Positions 1-13,500 of a stretch of 64,000 nucleotides of DNA are shown piece by piece. The translations under genes and the position numbers were made by a program. The stretch is from Glandiceps talaboti (Eukaryota; Hemichordata; Enteropneusta; Spengelidae). The stretch is taken from positions 16,798,746 through 16,862,745 of the forward strand of contig NC_135555.1 in the NCBI RefSeq assembly GCF_964340395.1. The letters run 5' to 3'. Below the pieces are notes generated by a model. The model did not search any database and had not been told where the DNA came from. It saw only the letters and a program-made list of their open reading frames with translations. Every line of letters begins with the position of its first letter. Position 1 is the stretch's first letter.

Positions 1-402
1 TTTACAGAAACACTGGTGCTATGTGATTTATTGTCTTGATAATGTTAGTATGTTTGGGAGTGTTCATATATTTCTGCGTTGTTCATTTGTTTTATCGTTG
101 TAAACAGGGAAATCAAATTTGCCAGAGGCCCCTGTGGTACAACTATTGTCTTTCATGTAAATTATTCAACCAGTGCTTTATTTCTCGTGAAATGCCTTGC
201 TCGTTACGTTTATAGTTTCACTGTTCAAAACGGAAATATTGAGTCATGGAATAATCAAACAAGTTTTCTCAACTACAGACCACGGAGCCCTCCGCCCATA
301 CCCAATAAACTCAACGTCTATATGCATTCAGATATGTAAATGTATGTGCCAAAATGTGAGAGCTTGCAATCATGTTACGTTGTTTTCTTTCCTTGCTCTC
401 AG
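1..402. other. Left-edge segment, no certain gene
   Basis: A reading frame stays open on the + strand from about 110 (after a possible acceptor, TAAACAG) to a stop at 337-339 and contains two N-glycosylation-type sequons. It does not join in frame to the better exon at 403-534, so I do not call it coding. It may be intron, or an exon of the same unknown gene spliced in another way. Confidence 0.2.
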
Positions 403-534
403 GAGTGTATTACCTTATACGGTTGTACATGTTGCTGGGAAGGGAGGATGACGAAAGACAACGAAGAGAAAGACTACAGAAAGTCGATACTAAAATATCG
501 TTTGAGGAACTGTTCAAAGAAAACGATGACAGAG
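403..534 (+). CDS. Possible internal exon, unrecognised protein
   Basis: A pyrimidine-rich acceptor (TTTCCTTGCTCTCAG) precedes 403 and a strong donor (GTAAGC) follows 534. Entered in phase 1 the exon is open for 43 full codons: a short hydrophobic start (VYYLIRLYMLLG) followed by a highly charged stretch (DDERQRRERLQKVDTK, then FEELFKENDDR). This resembles the end of a membrane helix running into a charged cytoplasmic segment. A phase-0 reading is also open, so the frame is not proven. I do not recognise the family. A 20-bp tandem array starts about 9 bp after the exon. The upstream exons, if real, lie left of the window. Confidence 0.38.
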
Positions 535-542
535 GTAAGCAT

Positions 543-1326
543 ACTACACTAAAGGTTACTACGTCACACTAAAGGTTACTACGTCACACTAAAGGTTACT
601 ACGTCACACTAAAGGTTACTACGTCACACTAAAGGTTACTACGTCACACTAAAGGTTACTACGTCACACTAAAGGTTACTACGTCACACTAAAGGTTACT
701 ACGTCACACTAAAGGTTACTACGTCACACTAAAGGTTACTACGTCACACTAAAGGTTACTACGTCACACTAAAGGTTACTACGTCACATTAAAGGTCACT
801 ACGTCACACTAAAGGTTACTACGTCACACTAAAGGTTACTACGTCACACTAAAGGTCACTACGTCACACTAAAGGTCACTACGTCACACTAAAGGTTACT
901 ACGTCACACTAAAGGTCACTACGTCACACTAAAGGTTACTACGTCACATTAAAGGTCACTACGTCACACTAAAGGTTACTACGTCACATTAAAGGTCACT
1001 ACGTCACACTAAAGGTCACTACGTCACACTAAAGGTTACTACGTCACACTAAAGGTTACTACGTCACACTAAAGGTTACTACGTCACACTAAAGGTTACT
1101 ACGTCACACTAAAGGTCACTACGTCACACTAAAGGTTACTACGTCACACTAAAGGTTACTACGTCACACTAAAGGTTACTACGTCACATTAAAGGTTACT
1201 ACATCACACTAAAGGTTACTACGTCACACTAAAGGTTACTACGTCACACTAAAGGTTACTACGTCACACTAAAGGTTACTACGTCACACTAAAGGTCACT
1301 ACGTCACACTAAAGGTTACTACATCA
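543..1326. repeat. 20-bp tandem array, about 39 copies
   Basis: The unit acgtcacactaaaggttact repeats without a length change for about 780 bp. Variation is nearly all C/T at two positions (aaaggtYact and cacaYt) plus two ACATCA copies. Every normal copy contains TACGTCA, the complement of the CRE/ATF half site TGACGT, so half sites recur every 20 bp. The array begins just inside the intron after the exon at 403-534. Confidence 0.95.
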
Positions 1327-2196
1327 CCAAGACGGAGTACTGGAAACCTGGAAATTTTCAATTTCGCTGGGGATCTATTTTCGTTTATTTTGTTGGAAAA
1401 CAAAAACTTGAAAATAAGTAGTGGCTAAAATGTCGTCTTGTATATAAACACAATACACCAGGCTTAGAAATTTGTAAACGTAGATTTGGAACTAGTTGAG
1501 GACTTTAAAATCGCAAATTTTCTAATGGCTGAAATATGTAGACTATAGTATTTCACTTGGGTTTTAGCTTGTATAACCAATGCCTTTTGCAGATCTTTGT
1601 GTGTTTGTGTAACATCCATTTCTGTAAATAACGCTCGTCATTATAACATTATCATAAAATTCACTTCATTTTGTGTATTTCATTGAAACACAAGATGTGA
1701 AGGTAATATCATTTTGAATTACCTAGAGCCTTTCATTCCACTTTCCTAAAATTTCAACCCTTGAATATTGTGTATGTGGCCACATGGCATGCATGGCCAG
1801 AAACTGCCATTCCTTTCAATTTCATCGACCAATCAAAACACTCGTTTTTATACAAATAAACACCAGCGCCATTGATGCTTCGTACGCACAACAGATTGAT
1901 GCAGCCATCTTGAAATGAATTCCCATGTAACAAATCACCATACTGGGCAATAAATCATCCTACCCCAATCTGGGACGTGCAACATACAATACATGAAAGG
2001 CAGGTCAGTTGTTCCGAGGGTCGAAATGAGGGAACAGAAACAAAATTTTCCATTTCCTTGTATTTTGATGGATGATTACTGTTTAAATTTGACAGTTCAC
2101 TTATCTTGGAATAAAGGAATAAAGCTAGCTACCAATGACCAGTAAAATAGCAATGCATTTCATTTCAATGTTTCTTCTTATGTTGGTGTTTTACAG
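1327..2196. other. No gene seen
   Basis: AT-rich single-copy-looking sequence, assumed to be intron or intergenic. No open frame, RNA gene or repeat is recognised. Confidence 0.5.
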
Positions 2197-2255
2197 CTTT
2201 CCCGCCCGATGTATCTCTATGGTCGAGAAGTATACTATTAATATGCGCAGAATAG
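2197..2255 (+). CDS. Possible terminal exon of the unknown gene
   Basis: A good acceptor (TGTTGGTGTTTTACAG) precedes 2197. Entered in phase 1, which fits the end of the exon at 403-534, it encodes FPPDVSLWSRSILLICAE followed by a stop at 2253-2255. This is only a phase and splice-signal match. No family similarity is seen, and the call depends on the first exon being real. Confidence 0.2.
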
Positions 2256-2689
2256 GGGATCCATGGCATGACAAAGTTACGAGGTGACACGTGTAACAAC
2301 GATACTATTACAGACTTTATTCTCACCACACACCCTTGTCTTTGACTACATGAATTGTTTGTCATTAGCATCTGATCCCGGATCCCGGGGGCACACCTTT
2401 GAATCACAGGTTCTGAACGTACTTACATGTCGAACACTTCAATATTACTGCAACGTGAACTTTTCGGTCGAAGAAAGAGAACGAAATTGCAGTGTACATG
2501 TGTGCCAGAGGCTGGTACAGGAGATGCACGTGTACAGGTTTTTAGCCATATACATTTGTATATATATGGCTGCGGAATAACCCTTCAGTACAGAGTATCC
2601 TTAGCATATGATACCGTTACGAAGAGCATGTGTATCAATGTGTGTCACATGATGACGTAAAAGCACATATGGTACATCACACAACATGA

Positions 2690-2990
2690 CATGCCATAAC
2701 ATGACATTGCATTACATTGCATTGTACTGAATACATAACATTACATTGAATTACATTTATATCGCATTACAGCACATTGAATAACATCACATCACATCAC
2801 ATCAGATTACATCACATCACTTCACATCAGATTACATATCATTATATTATATTATATTATATTATATTACATCACATCACATCACATCACATTACATTAC
2901 ATTACATATAACATCATATCACATTACATATTATATTATATCACATCATATCACATTACATTACATTACATTACATTACATTACACAAAC
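2690..2990. repeat. Low-complexity ACATT/ACATC/ATATT pentamer tract
   Basis: Imperfect five-base units (acatt, acatc, atatt) run for about 300 bp. The tract behaves like a decayed pentanucleotide microsatellite. No gene. Confidence 0.85.
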
Positions 2991-4329
2991 CTAAATTTGA
3001 TAAAACATAGACTAACGAAATGCTAGTCCTTAAGATAACTTTAACCTGAACTTAGTTTGAATGAATTTTGCCCACTATATATTGATAATAGTTATTGGTA
3101 TAACTCAACCGTTTTAGTATACATGACCATTATACAACGAGGACTGGCGCTTTCGATGTTCAGAGAAATGTAGGTTAAATATATGATCAACTTTTGCTAC
3201 GTAGATTTTGGAAGGCAAGTCTTACTGTGACGACAAAATGCCGACAATACTAGTATATACAATAGCAATCGTAGCAGAAATGTTTATTTACACGAGTGAT
3301 GTAAGTACAATTGGCATAAGAAGAATGGACACAATTACTAATTACTCGTGTTGCCCACAAAACGACATTACAAGTCACTATAAAATAGTACAAAATACAA
3401 AAGAGATTATATTCAGGAAAAATGAATAATTAATGACGTAGAACGACCAGAGTATATAATTATTCAATATTTTGTTCAACTTGGCTCGTGCATGGTAAAA
3501 TGTCCATAAATAGATTTAACAAGTAACATGTTATAGAACATATATTACTGTTAAGGTCACAAAGACGATATTACAGCATTTGAGATGTAAAACTGTCAAC
3601 GCTGGGGCTTTATAGGGATAAGATTGGGGACAGAAGTTGTTGATGTTGCATAGTACAACTTGAAATACGTAATTTTGGTAACCCCCCCCCCCCCCCGACA
3701 CATACACATTAAACGTCCTCTGTGTTGACCTCAAGAGAACTTATTGCATGGAGTATGATATGCACAAGCATAGAATATAGAAATTTGATTTTTAAGATCA
3801 GTTCCAAAGACACTCGATTATTGTTGCAATTATAACAATCTTACTACAGAAATTGTATACATCATATGTCAATGTACATTCAGTTTAACATTACATTCAA
3901 ACGTATACGCTTGGTAAATTCAAGAAAATGAATGAGTGCGCTGCTTTGTTGTTTGTTTGTTTGTTTGTTTGTTTGTGAGTGAGTGAGTGAGTGAGTGAGT
4001 GAGTGAGTGAGTGTCAATGTTGTGTTGCGTACATTTTTCTTTGTATTTTCAAGCTAATGCTTTTGTGGTTGTATTTTAAAGGTCAGTCGCTACAGTAAAT
4101 ATACATTAAAACTTTATCAACGCGATTTTCCTCTTGAAAATGATTATCATAATTTTACTTTCAATTAAATAAGCAGACGACACGTGTAAATGTTCACAGG
4201 CAAAGACAATTTTACACCAAATATTCGATTTCAATTATTTTTTTTTGACATTTAGTAATGTTCATTTGATTGTTTGAAATATTAGTTTAGTGAAGTGCTT
4301 AAAAAGTTAAATATCGTTACATTTTTTAT
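2991..4329. other. No gene; small simple repeats
   Basis: AT-rich sequence with a C homopolymer at about 3681-3696, a GTTT run at about 3949-3974 and a GAGT run at about 3975-4012. Nothing else is recognised. Confidence 0.6.
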
Positions 4330-5182
4330 ATTCGCAACCTTGGTGGTTGGTTGGATTCTAAGTTATCCATGGATCATCATGTAAACCAAGTGTCTAAACG
4401 GGTCAATCACAATTTGTACAATTTACGTCGAATACGTAAATATCTCAATCAAAGTGCAACTGAAATATTAGTTCACTCACTGATCAGCTCCCACCTGGAT
4501 TACGCAAATGTAATGTTGTACGGTATGCCAGCGTACTTATTTGACAAACTACAACGTCTACAGAATAGAGCAGTACGCGTTATTAAAGGCTTGAGGAAAT
4601 TTGATAGCGTATCCCAATCACTAATTGAGTTGCATTGGCTTCCTGTTAAGGCGAGAGTGGAATTCAAAATCATTTTGCTTGTTTATAAAGCTCTGAACGG
4701 CAAGGCTCCAGTGTACATTGCAGATATGCTTGAGGGGGTTTGCAACTCCAATTATAACCTAAGAACAAATAGCAGTCACAATCTCGTAGTTCCACGGTCT
4801 TATAATAAATTAAATGATAGGGCTTTTGCCGTATGTGGTCCGAGACTATGGAATTCCATTCCACAAGAGTTGAAATGTTTAGATGAAATGGAACAATTTA
4901 AAAGAGGGTTGAAGACATACCTGTTTAAAGTTTCTTACAACTTGTAACTGTTGATTTTAGCCATGTTTCTGTTTTAAACACTTTTAGGAATGGTTTTAAT
5001 ATGCTATTGATGTGTATTATTATTATTATTATTTTATTTTTTTTACAGTATTTCTTAAATGTCAATGCTCTTTTAACTTATCAAATGTCTCTTTTAACTT
5101 ATTGTGCAGCGCTTTTGAATATTTTCTTTTAAATAGAGGAAGCGCTTTAGAAATGAAATAAATGTTAAATGTTAAATGTTAT
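4330..5182 (+). mobile_element. LINE 3' end (CR1/L2-like), 5'-truncated
   Basis: An open frame from about 4333 to the stop ending at 4947 encodes the C-terminal part of a non-LTR retrotransposon ORF2. Family landmarks visible in order are NLGGWLDSKLSM, LISSHLDYANVMLYGMP, LQRLQNRAVRVI, LHWLPVKARVEFKI, KALNGKAPVYIADML, GPRLWNSIPQEL and FKRGLKTYLF. It starts abruptly in the RT C-terminal region, as expected for a 5'-truncated copy. About 230 bp of 3' UTR ends in repeated AAATGTT units (to about 5182), a typical short-repeat LINE tail. There is no internal stop in about 200 codons, so it is a fairly young copy, but it is too short to act. Confidence 0.88.
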
Positions 5183-5304
5183 TGCATTTTCAGTATGATT
5201 CTTTAATTTTATTTTGATGAAGTCAATTAAAACAATGCATTAAAAATTGATTTTAAACAATTCGTGGTCTAAACGGTTTATTTTACAGTAATTCTCTCCC
5301 TACG

Positions 5305-6566
<1,262 letters not shown>

Positions 6567-6610
6567 TTGCCCACGATAACAAAGGTGACTTGCCTGCGGC
6601 GCTCAGTACT

Positions 6611-6650
6611 ATGGAGATGAACGGTGGGACATTGATTACTCTCGCCGTGG
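6611..6650 (+). CDS. Lectin gene exon 1: signal peptide start
   Basis: ATG at 6611 gives MEMNGGTLITLAV up to a strong donor (GTAAGTC). A second in-frame ATG at residue 3 is an alternative start. The exon ends in phase 1 and joins exon 2 to complete one hydrophobic signal sequence. The 5' UTR extends upstream by an unknown distance. Confidence 0.8.
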
Positions 6651-7224
6651 GTAAGTCAGTCGACATGCAAACAAAACAAAAAACATGTAAACATTTGAGA
6701 TTTTTTTCACACAAATTCAATTGGCAAAATTGTGCATATTTCAGACAGGTTGACAGCTCAACTCTCTCCAAGAACATCAAGACTTTGTTCGAGGATGAGA
6801 AAATAGTGTTCGAGATAAGATAAGAGTAGTGTAGTGGAGTTGTTACCCGTGTTACTCAATTTTGTCTGAAGACAACGTGGTCTGATTTTATGACAGTTTA
6901 CTACATAGATCTATGATGAGTACAAAGTACCCCGTCCGAAGTGATAAATTGTTTTATTGTATTGAACAAAGAAAGTCTTGGCAATGCTCATTAACAATCA
7001 ATTAAACCGTCTACTCAAAATACAAAAACCACTTGGACTATAAAGTATGAATTTGGGGTCATTCTACAGGTCATGAACTAAGCTTTCGTCAACGACGATT
7101 TGTCGCATAACAGTGTGATATATTTTAAATGTAGTTTTCGACGAATACATATTTACGTTTAACTTAGTGCATGAAATCGTTAGATGCATATACAGTAAGA
7201 GTGAGAGGCGACGTGGTGACTACG

Positions 7225-7321
<97 letters not shown>

Positions 7322-7432
7322 ACAGACAGACAGACGGACGGACAGACAGACAGACAGGCAGACAGACAGACAGACAGAGGTAGGTAGGTAGGTAGGTAGG
7401 TAGGTAGGTAGGTAGGTAGGTAGGTAGGTAGG

Positions 7433-7524
<92 letters not shown>

Positions 7525-10500
7525 ACCACTGCAGGCCAAACAATGCACGTGACATCCAGTTAGGACAATCATTAGTCTGTCTCAGATATAGGACCAGATA
7601 ACGAACACAAAGACGGAAAGTTGAACATAAAGAGAACCAAATGCAACGACTCAGACAAGACAGTTATTTACTTATAACAGCTGTGTTGAACGCGTACTAC
7701 TGTGTACAGTTATATTCAAATCCAAACAGCTGTGATAAAGACACCGTTACCATCGTTACTGACTTTAGTCCTAACAATAGTATTGTTTCGCTTCTCTTTT
7801 CAGTTCTCCTTCTGTGCAATACAGTTCGCGTTTCAGGTAAACATTGATTCTTTTGTTTTTATTGAAGACCTAATGTCGAGTAGACAATAACGTTAAGCCG
7901 TTAAGAGTCTGTTTGTTCCCTTCTAACGTTGTTACGAAACCAGGATGGAGAACAGTTGCCGTCGTATTCATATTATTGTTTCGCATAGGTGAACATCTTT
8001 CAAAATAAGTCGAATGACAATGGAACGGGCATTTTGTGTACTGATACCCCTGAGGGTGGCCATAGCTACAGGCTAGCACACACGTTAGTATGCACTGTGT
8101 AATAGTCCTACGACGTTTCTACTCTTTGAACCACAACCTTTGAACTTAACTTCTTACTTATCTATTTTTGTTGAGATGACTCTTTTCACATCTCATGTTT
8201 TGTTTTAATTACATACATGTAAGTTTTAATTTCCCCGCCCACTTTTATTATTTATATTTTTGCATTCTGAATGAATCGTTAAACATTAAAATTTGATGAG
8301 CTGAGTTATAGAAGAAAAAATTACAAATTGCATGCCATGGGTTCGTATTGAAGATTTGCAAACAACGTATACCCGGATACGAACAGAGCTGAGATATTGC
8401 CAAGTTCAGTTGCTTGAATGCAATGTTATAATGAGAAAAATCATTGATCAATGATTGCTTCTTCAACGAGTATTAACAACAAATGTAAATTTGATATTTT
8501 TTGCCGGAAACTCACAAATTAAAGTTAAATTTCTCTTCCGCTAGGACAATGTGGTTCAACAGCTTCAGAACTTAGTGCAACAACTACAGACAAAACGCTC
8601 ACGTCGCCAAACTATCCTAACCCGTATTCTGCTGACTCCTTATGTTCGTGGAAAATAACAGCACCTTCAGGTCATAGGATATCTTTGACGATCGACGATA
8701 GTGTACTAGAGGATCCGTATTCAGATGAATGTTCATACGACTACGTGGCAGTCAGAGACGGTAAGTTAAGGAGGCTTTATCAATGTATATGTTAAAGTGG
8801 TAATGTCTGTAACTGAGGACTCTTTTTTGTGTTAAAGTCAGTGTATAAAATGCCCTCTTTTACACACTATAACTTACCACGAAGCCGCATGCTAAGTCGT
8901 AACAGTGTTACTAGAAGTCGTTCGGTATGTACAAAGAGGTTTGGTAGTCGAGATTTATAACATGTTTCTCGATTTTATTGGTACTAATAAATTACGTCAT
9001 ATCATTTTGTATCATATTTGAATGCCTGGCGATAGCTGTATCGGTTGGTAGGCATGTTTCAATATTGTTCAATTGTTAAGAAGTAATTTAAGAAAAAATA
9101 GAAACAGAAATAACCACCAAAACCATTAAGTTTAAACACTTTACACTGTGGTCCTTTAATATGTGGGATTTTCTTTCACGATTTTTGTTGTGACGTGAAA
9201 CATGATTTTTTCTAAGGGGAATTATAATAATTGCATATGCATACAACCAATCTGGTCATGGATTGTTAGAATTCATTGCCTAATTAGTGTACCTTTGTCG
9301 ATTCCTTGAAGGTCGACATTTAGAAAATAGATTGGAAAATTATTTGATAGTTATTTAAGAGTAAACTCTATAGTTTTGATATTAATTCTTAATGAGAAGC
9401 ACAGACAGTCGACTGATTATAAGTCGTAACGGTTTACTGCGAAATACTACCGCCTCTTGGAACAAAACGCTGAGTTGTAACAGTTTAATGAAAAGGGTTG
9501 TAGAATTCTTTTTTTAAAAAGATGGAATAAAAACAGTACGTACGTACGTTGATACCGTGCAGCTTTTCTGTTTGATACAACCACATAGAAACTAAGAAAC
9601 TGGACATGCTACACTTCAAAAGCAAGATCGCATTTTTTGCTACATTTAGTCTAAATGAAATAAACCATTTCCATGGATTGCAACTCCTTGCAGACATTTG
9701 GGCGCCAATGTTTTCTTAGTATTAAACACCCGAAGGGCGCGAAAAACGTCCTTTGTGGTGTTTATTTGATGTCTTTCACTCCTTAGACAAAATGTAGCAA
9801 GAAACTGTAATCTTTCAGTCTTGCACTGATTTTCAGTAGCATGTCTAGTTTCTTATCGGTTTCTGCAGAGTTGTATCAAACAAGAAAACTGCACAGTATT
9901 GTGAAATTCGCTGTACGTCATAATAATAAAACACATAATTACTACCACAACTAATTACAACTACAACATGTTGTGTAGTTGTAATTAGCTAACCACATAG
10001 AGTAAGTTATATGTACGTGTGTGTCCTTGTGTTACCAGAGCATCACACCCCAAAATAACACTACACTAGACAATAGGGACATGTCCAGTAATCTGTCCTG
10101 AGACAATTGATCGGCAAATAATCGATATTAGTGACCTTCGGGAGCCTTTGAGAACAAGAAAATGACTTTTAAATTGACAATTCAAATTGATTTTTATATA
10201 CAATGTATTTTCCCCATCAACAGGTCTTGTACATAATTTCAAGTTCTGTTCTGTAAATTTTCAACAAGACAAAATTTAAAGTTTTACGACTTGATTTTAG
10301 ATCATTCTCATTTATTGAATATTGGCAACAGTTTGGTTTGCAAGTAATAACATTTCATGGAAATTGTTAGACATACTTCAACCACTTTAGGAAAATTTAG
10401 TCAGAGTCATAGCTTTGTATATTGTAGTAAGGCTCTGTGGGTGACGGGAGAAAGGTTAGAGCAATCATTTTCTGTATTGTCTCAAATTCAGTAGACTTGT

Positions 10501-13500
10501 ATGGAAGTTCACTTACATAAAGATATATGCATTGTTTTACTTGTCACCAAACAAAATGTGTGGATTCAATACGCATGCGTGTATGTGCGCTACATTACCT
10601 TTCAAAAGGTTTGTGTGTAAGTAAGAGATGTTTTTGGTAGGCCAGCCCCCATTTGTCAACAGTTTAACCATAAAACCTCTTGACTAGTATTTTACAGTCA
10701 TATACATATATATATTTATTTATCGTTTCAGGAGATTCTTCAAGTTCACATTTAATAGTTCAATGGTGTGGTACCGACAACCCTTATTCTATCACAAGTA
10801 CTGGTATAAATTTGTTCATTCAATTTGCCAGTGATTCAGCAACACAGCACACCGGATTCTCTATCACATACCGAAGTTTTGGTAAGAATGTTGTTACTTT
10901 TTACTTTTCATTCACCACCACCACCCCACCCCCTTCACTGCTACTCCTTCATTTCCATCCACCCCACCACCCCCTTCCGTAATTGGCACTCCCTACCTCG
11001 GGGTATCCTTTCTTCATCACCTCTAATCTCACCGTCTGTTCAACCTCTTGTTCTATTTTCGGGGGGGGGGGGAGGGGGGGGGTCACCCATCTTTAGTTGC
11101 TAGCAAAAACTTGTATATGACTCAAATTTATGCTCAGTTAAGACTTATAAATTGCAATATGATTTAAGTGAATCTGTTATAACGTGGTAAAACGCGTCTG
11201 GTTATTACAAATATTATACCGTGTTACCAATAGCAACAGCAGTTGACAAGTTAACATAACGGATGAAAATATGTGTCTGTATGGGGACGTCGGCCTGTGT
11301 AGCACGGTTAGTGGTACACCCGCCCAGTATTCGGGAGGCACCAAAGTTCAAGTCTTTATCTTTCTTGGTTTACAACAAAAACACTTCTATGCAAAATTAT
11401 TATTTTCTTCCTCATAAATGTTATCCATCTATTCAGCGACTTAATTCTATGCATATCTAATTTTATCTTCATCATCATCATCATCATCAGCTGCTGGTGC
11501 GTGTCCTGGTAACTGGATTGCTAGTAACGTCACTAACGACAATTACTGTTACCAGATGAGAACTGACGTTTCTAGCTGGGAAGATGCCCAGAATTCCTGC
11601 ATCTATGACGCTTCAAACCTTCTTTCCCTTAGTAGCAGAGCGGAATCAGAATTTTTACAAGGTGAGGTGGAAGTTAATTCTGTAAGGGTATACGCCATGA
11701 CAAGGCATCCTCACACATTATAAATTGGTCAATCTCTCCCACGATTGATGCGTACAGTCTTGTATAGTCTCGTCGGGTGAGAGGAGGCCAGTGAGGGCGC
11801 AATGACATATGGCGTTACAGTCTAAGTTGCGCATGAGGGTATAAATGAAATCAAAAATAAGGTGTGTGTGTTTTTAGTTGTATGCTGCAAGTTAATGTTC
11901 GTCTAAGCGCAACACGTTTTCCTGTGTTTCTATAATTGGCGTTATTAGTGTGTAAGGTACGCCGTGACGGGGCGCCCTAATACATCGATCAACACGACGT
12001 ATCTTATAATCTATGGTGTTATCAACTTGTGGGAAATCGAAGGTGACGGTGCATGGGCAGTCGTATGATAAAACAAAGTAATTCTAATCAAACTTCTAGA
12101 AAAGCCCACTGAGGTACAAAAACGTATTCAAACATTGAAAACTGTGTTTATAATCATTCACTGGAGACGATAGTCTGTAAGGTCCGCCTTGACGGAGCAC
12201 CCTCACACGTACACATTGGTAAATCCCTCTCACAGAGGAGAGAGGTGGGTGGTGAGTGCGGAACGACACGACGTGCCTTACAGTCAATGCGGATTATAAA
12301 ACAATATATCAGTCACCGTTATCTGCATCTATTTGACTCAACCTCGGATCAGTACCATTTCTTTCTGTCTTCTTTCTAGTTGAACTAGCATCGCCATGGA
12401 CGTACCTCTGGATTGGACTAGAGAAGTACAACTCCAAATCATCCAACGGTCTAAAATGGATAGATCGATCAAGTTACTCTTATCAAAAGTAAGTCGTTTT
12501 CTCTTCGGTACCCACATCATAAATTTTATATACAGAATTTCCTCAGAAGTTGTTGATAAAAAATTGACTTCGTCTCAACAAAAATCACAACATTTTGACC
12601 GAGTTTTAACATGGGTATTACGATTATTATGTCAGGTTGCTCATCTGTTATAGTTGCTAAGGACGTGGGTTCGTTATTTCAATGGTTGCAAAATCACGTT
12701 TTCATATTCATCTACCACCCTCACATCAAGTTCTTGAATAACTTTAAAAAAAAATATTATTCTCTCCTTCAGTTGGACAGACGGCTACCCCGGTCTTTGG
12801 ACAGGCATAGAGAAATGCTCAGTTTTCGATCTGAGAGACGGATCATGGCTTGTACAATCTTGCTACAATGAGTTCGCATTTATTTGCAAAAAATTAGCAA
12901 GTAAGTATATCTGGATCAATAATTTAACAGATTTGATTTCTTTTATAGTCCATACAAAGATTGATTCAGAAATGAAGTCATGAAATTTTAATTTGCTTTA
13001 AAATCACGCTCAAACTATGTAGATACAGTAAATTTCAAAATACCGTACAGCTTCTCAGTTTGATACAATCATGGAACAGCTGATAAGAAACTAAACATAC
13101 CACAGCAAGCTTGAATGAATACACTTATGTTTTTTTTGCAACATTTTGTCTCAATTAAATGAACTGAGCATGACGTGCCATCATCCATGCAGACATCAAC
13201 ATGATGAATGCAGACATCAAAACATTGGCGCCCGCGTGTCTGCATCTTGTTGCAGTTTGTTCATTGAAAGGGTTTATTAATTTTAGATAAAATGTAGCAA
13301 TACGTTGATATCTTACTAGAATGTAGCAGGTGCAGTTTCTCTTATTGAGATCTGTATCACATTTATATAGAGTATTCAAAGCTGAACTGTATTTTGAAAT
13401 CCACTGTAGTACATATAATAGACGTTGGATAGAGGACAGGAAACTGCCGCAAAACATCTCTAGACAAATAAAGGAAAAACTTAAATCTTTATTCCCTTTG

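Larger units (their letters stand above)
11662..12379 (+). other. Lectin intron 5, crowded with MITEs
   Basis: 718-bp phase-1 intron in which three related short elements occupy about half the length (listed separately). Confidence 0.75.

Noticed and set aside
4670-4864. Minus-strand frame inside the 4.3-kb LINE
   Set aside because: Shadow of the + strand reverse-transcriptase frame.
7164-7572. Long open frames over the 7.2-7.5 kb microsatellites
   Set aside because: They are translations of GA, GGTA and GATA repeats, with no start context, splice or protein-like sequence.
12600-12720. Second tRNA-like sequence near GTGGGTTCGTTAT
   Set aside because: Only a B-box-like string; no A box or stem at proper spacing.
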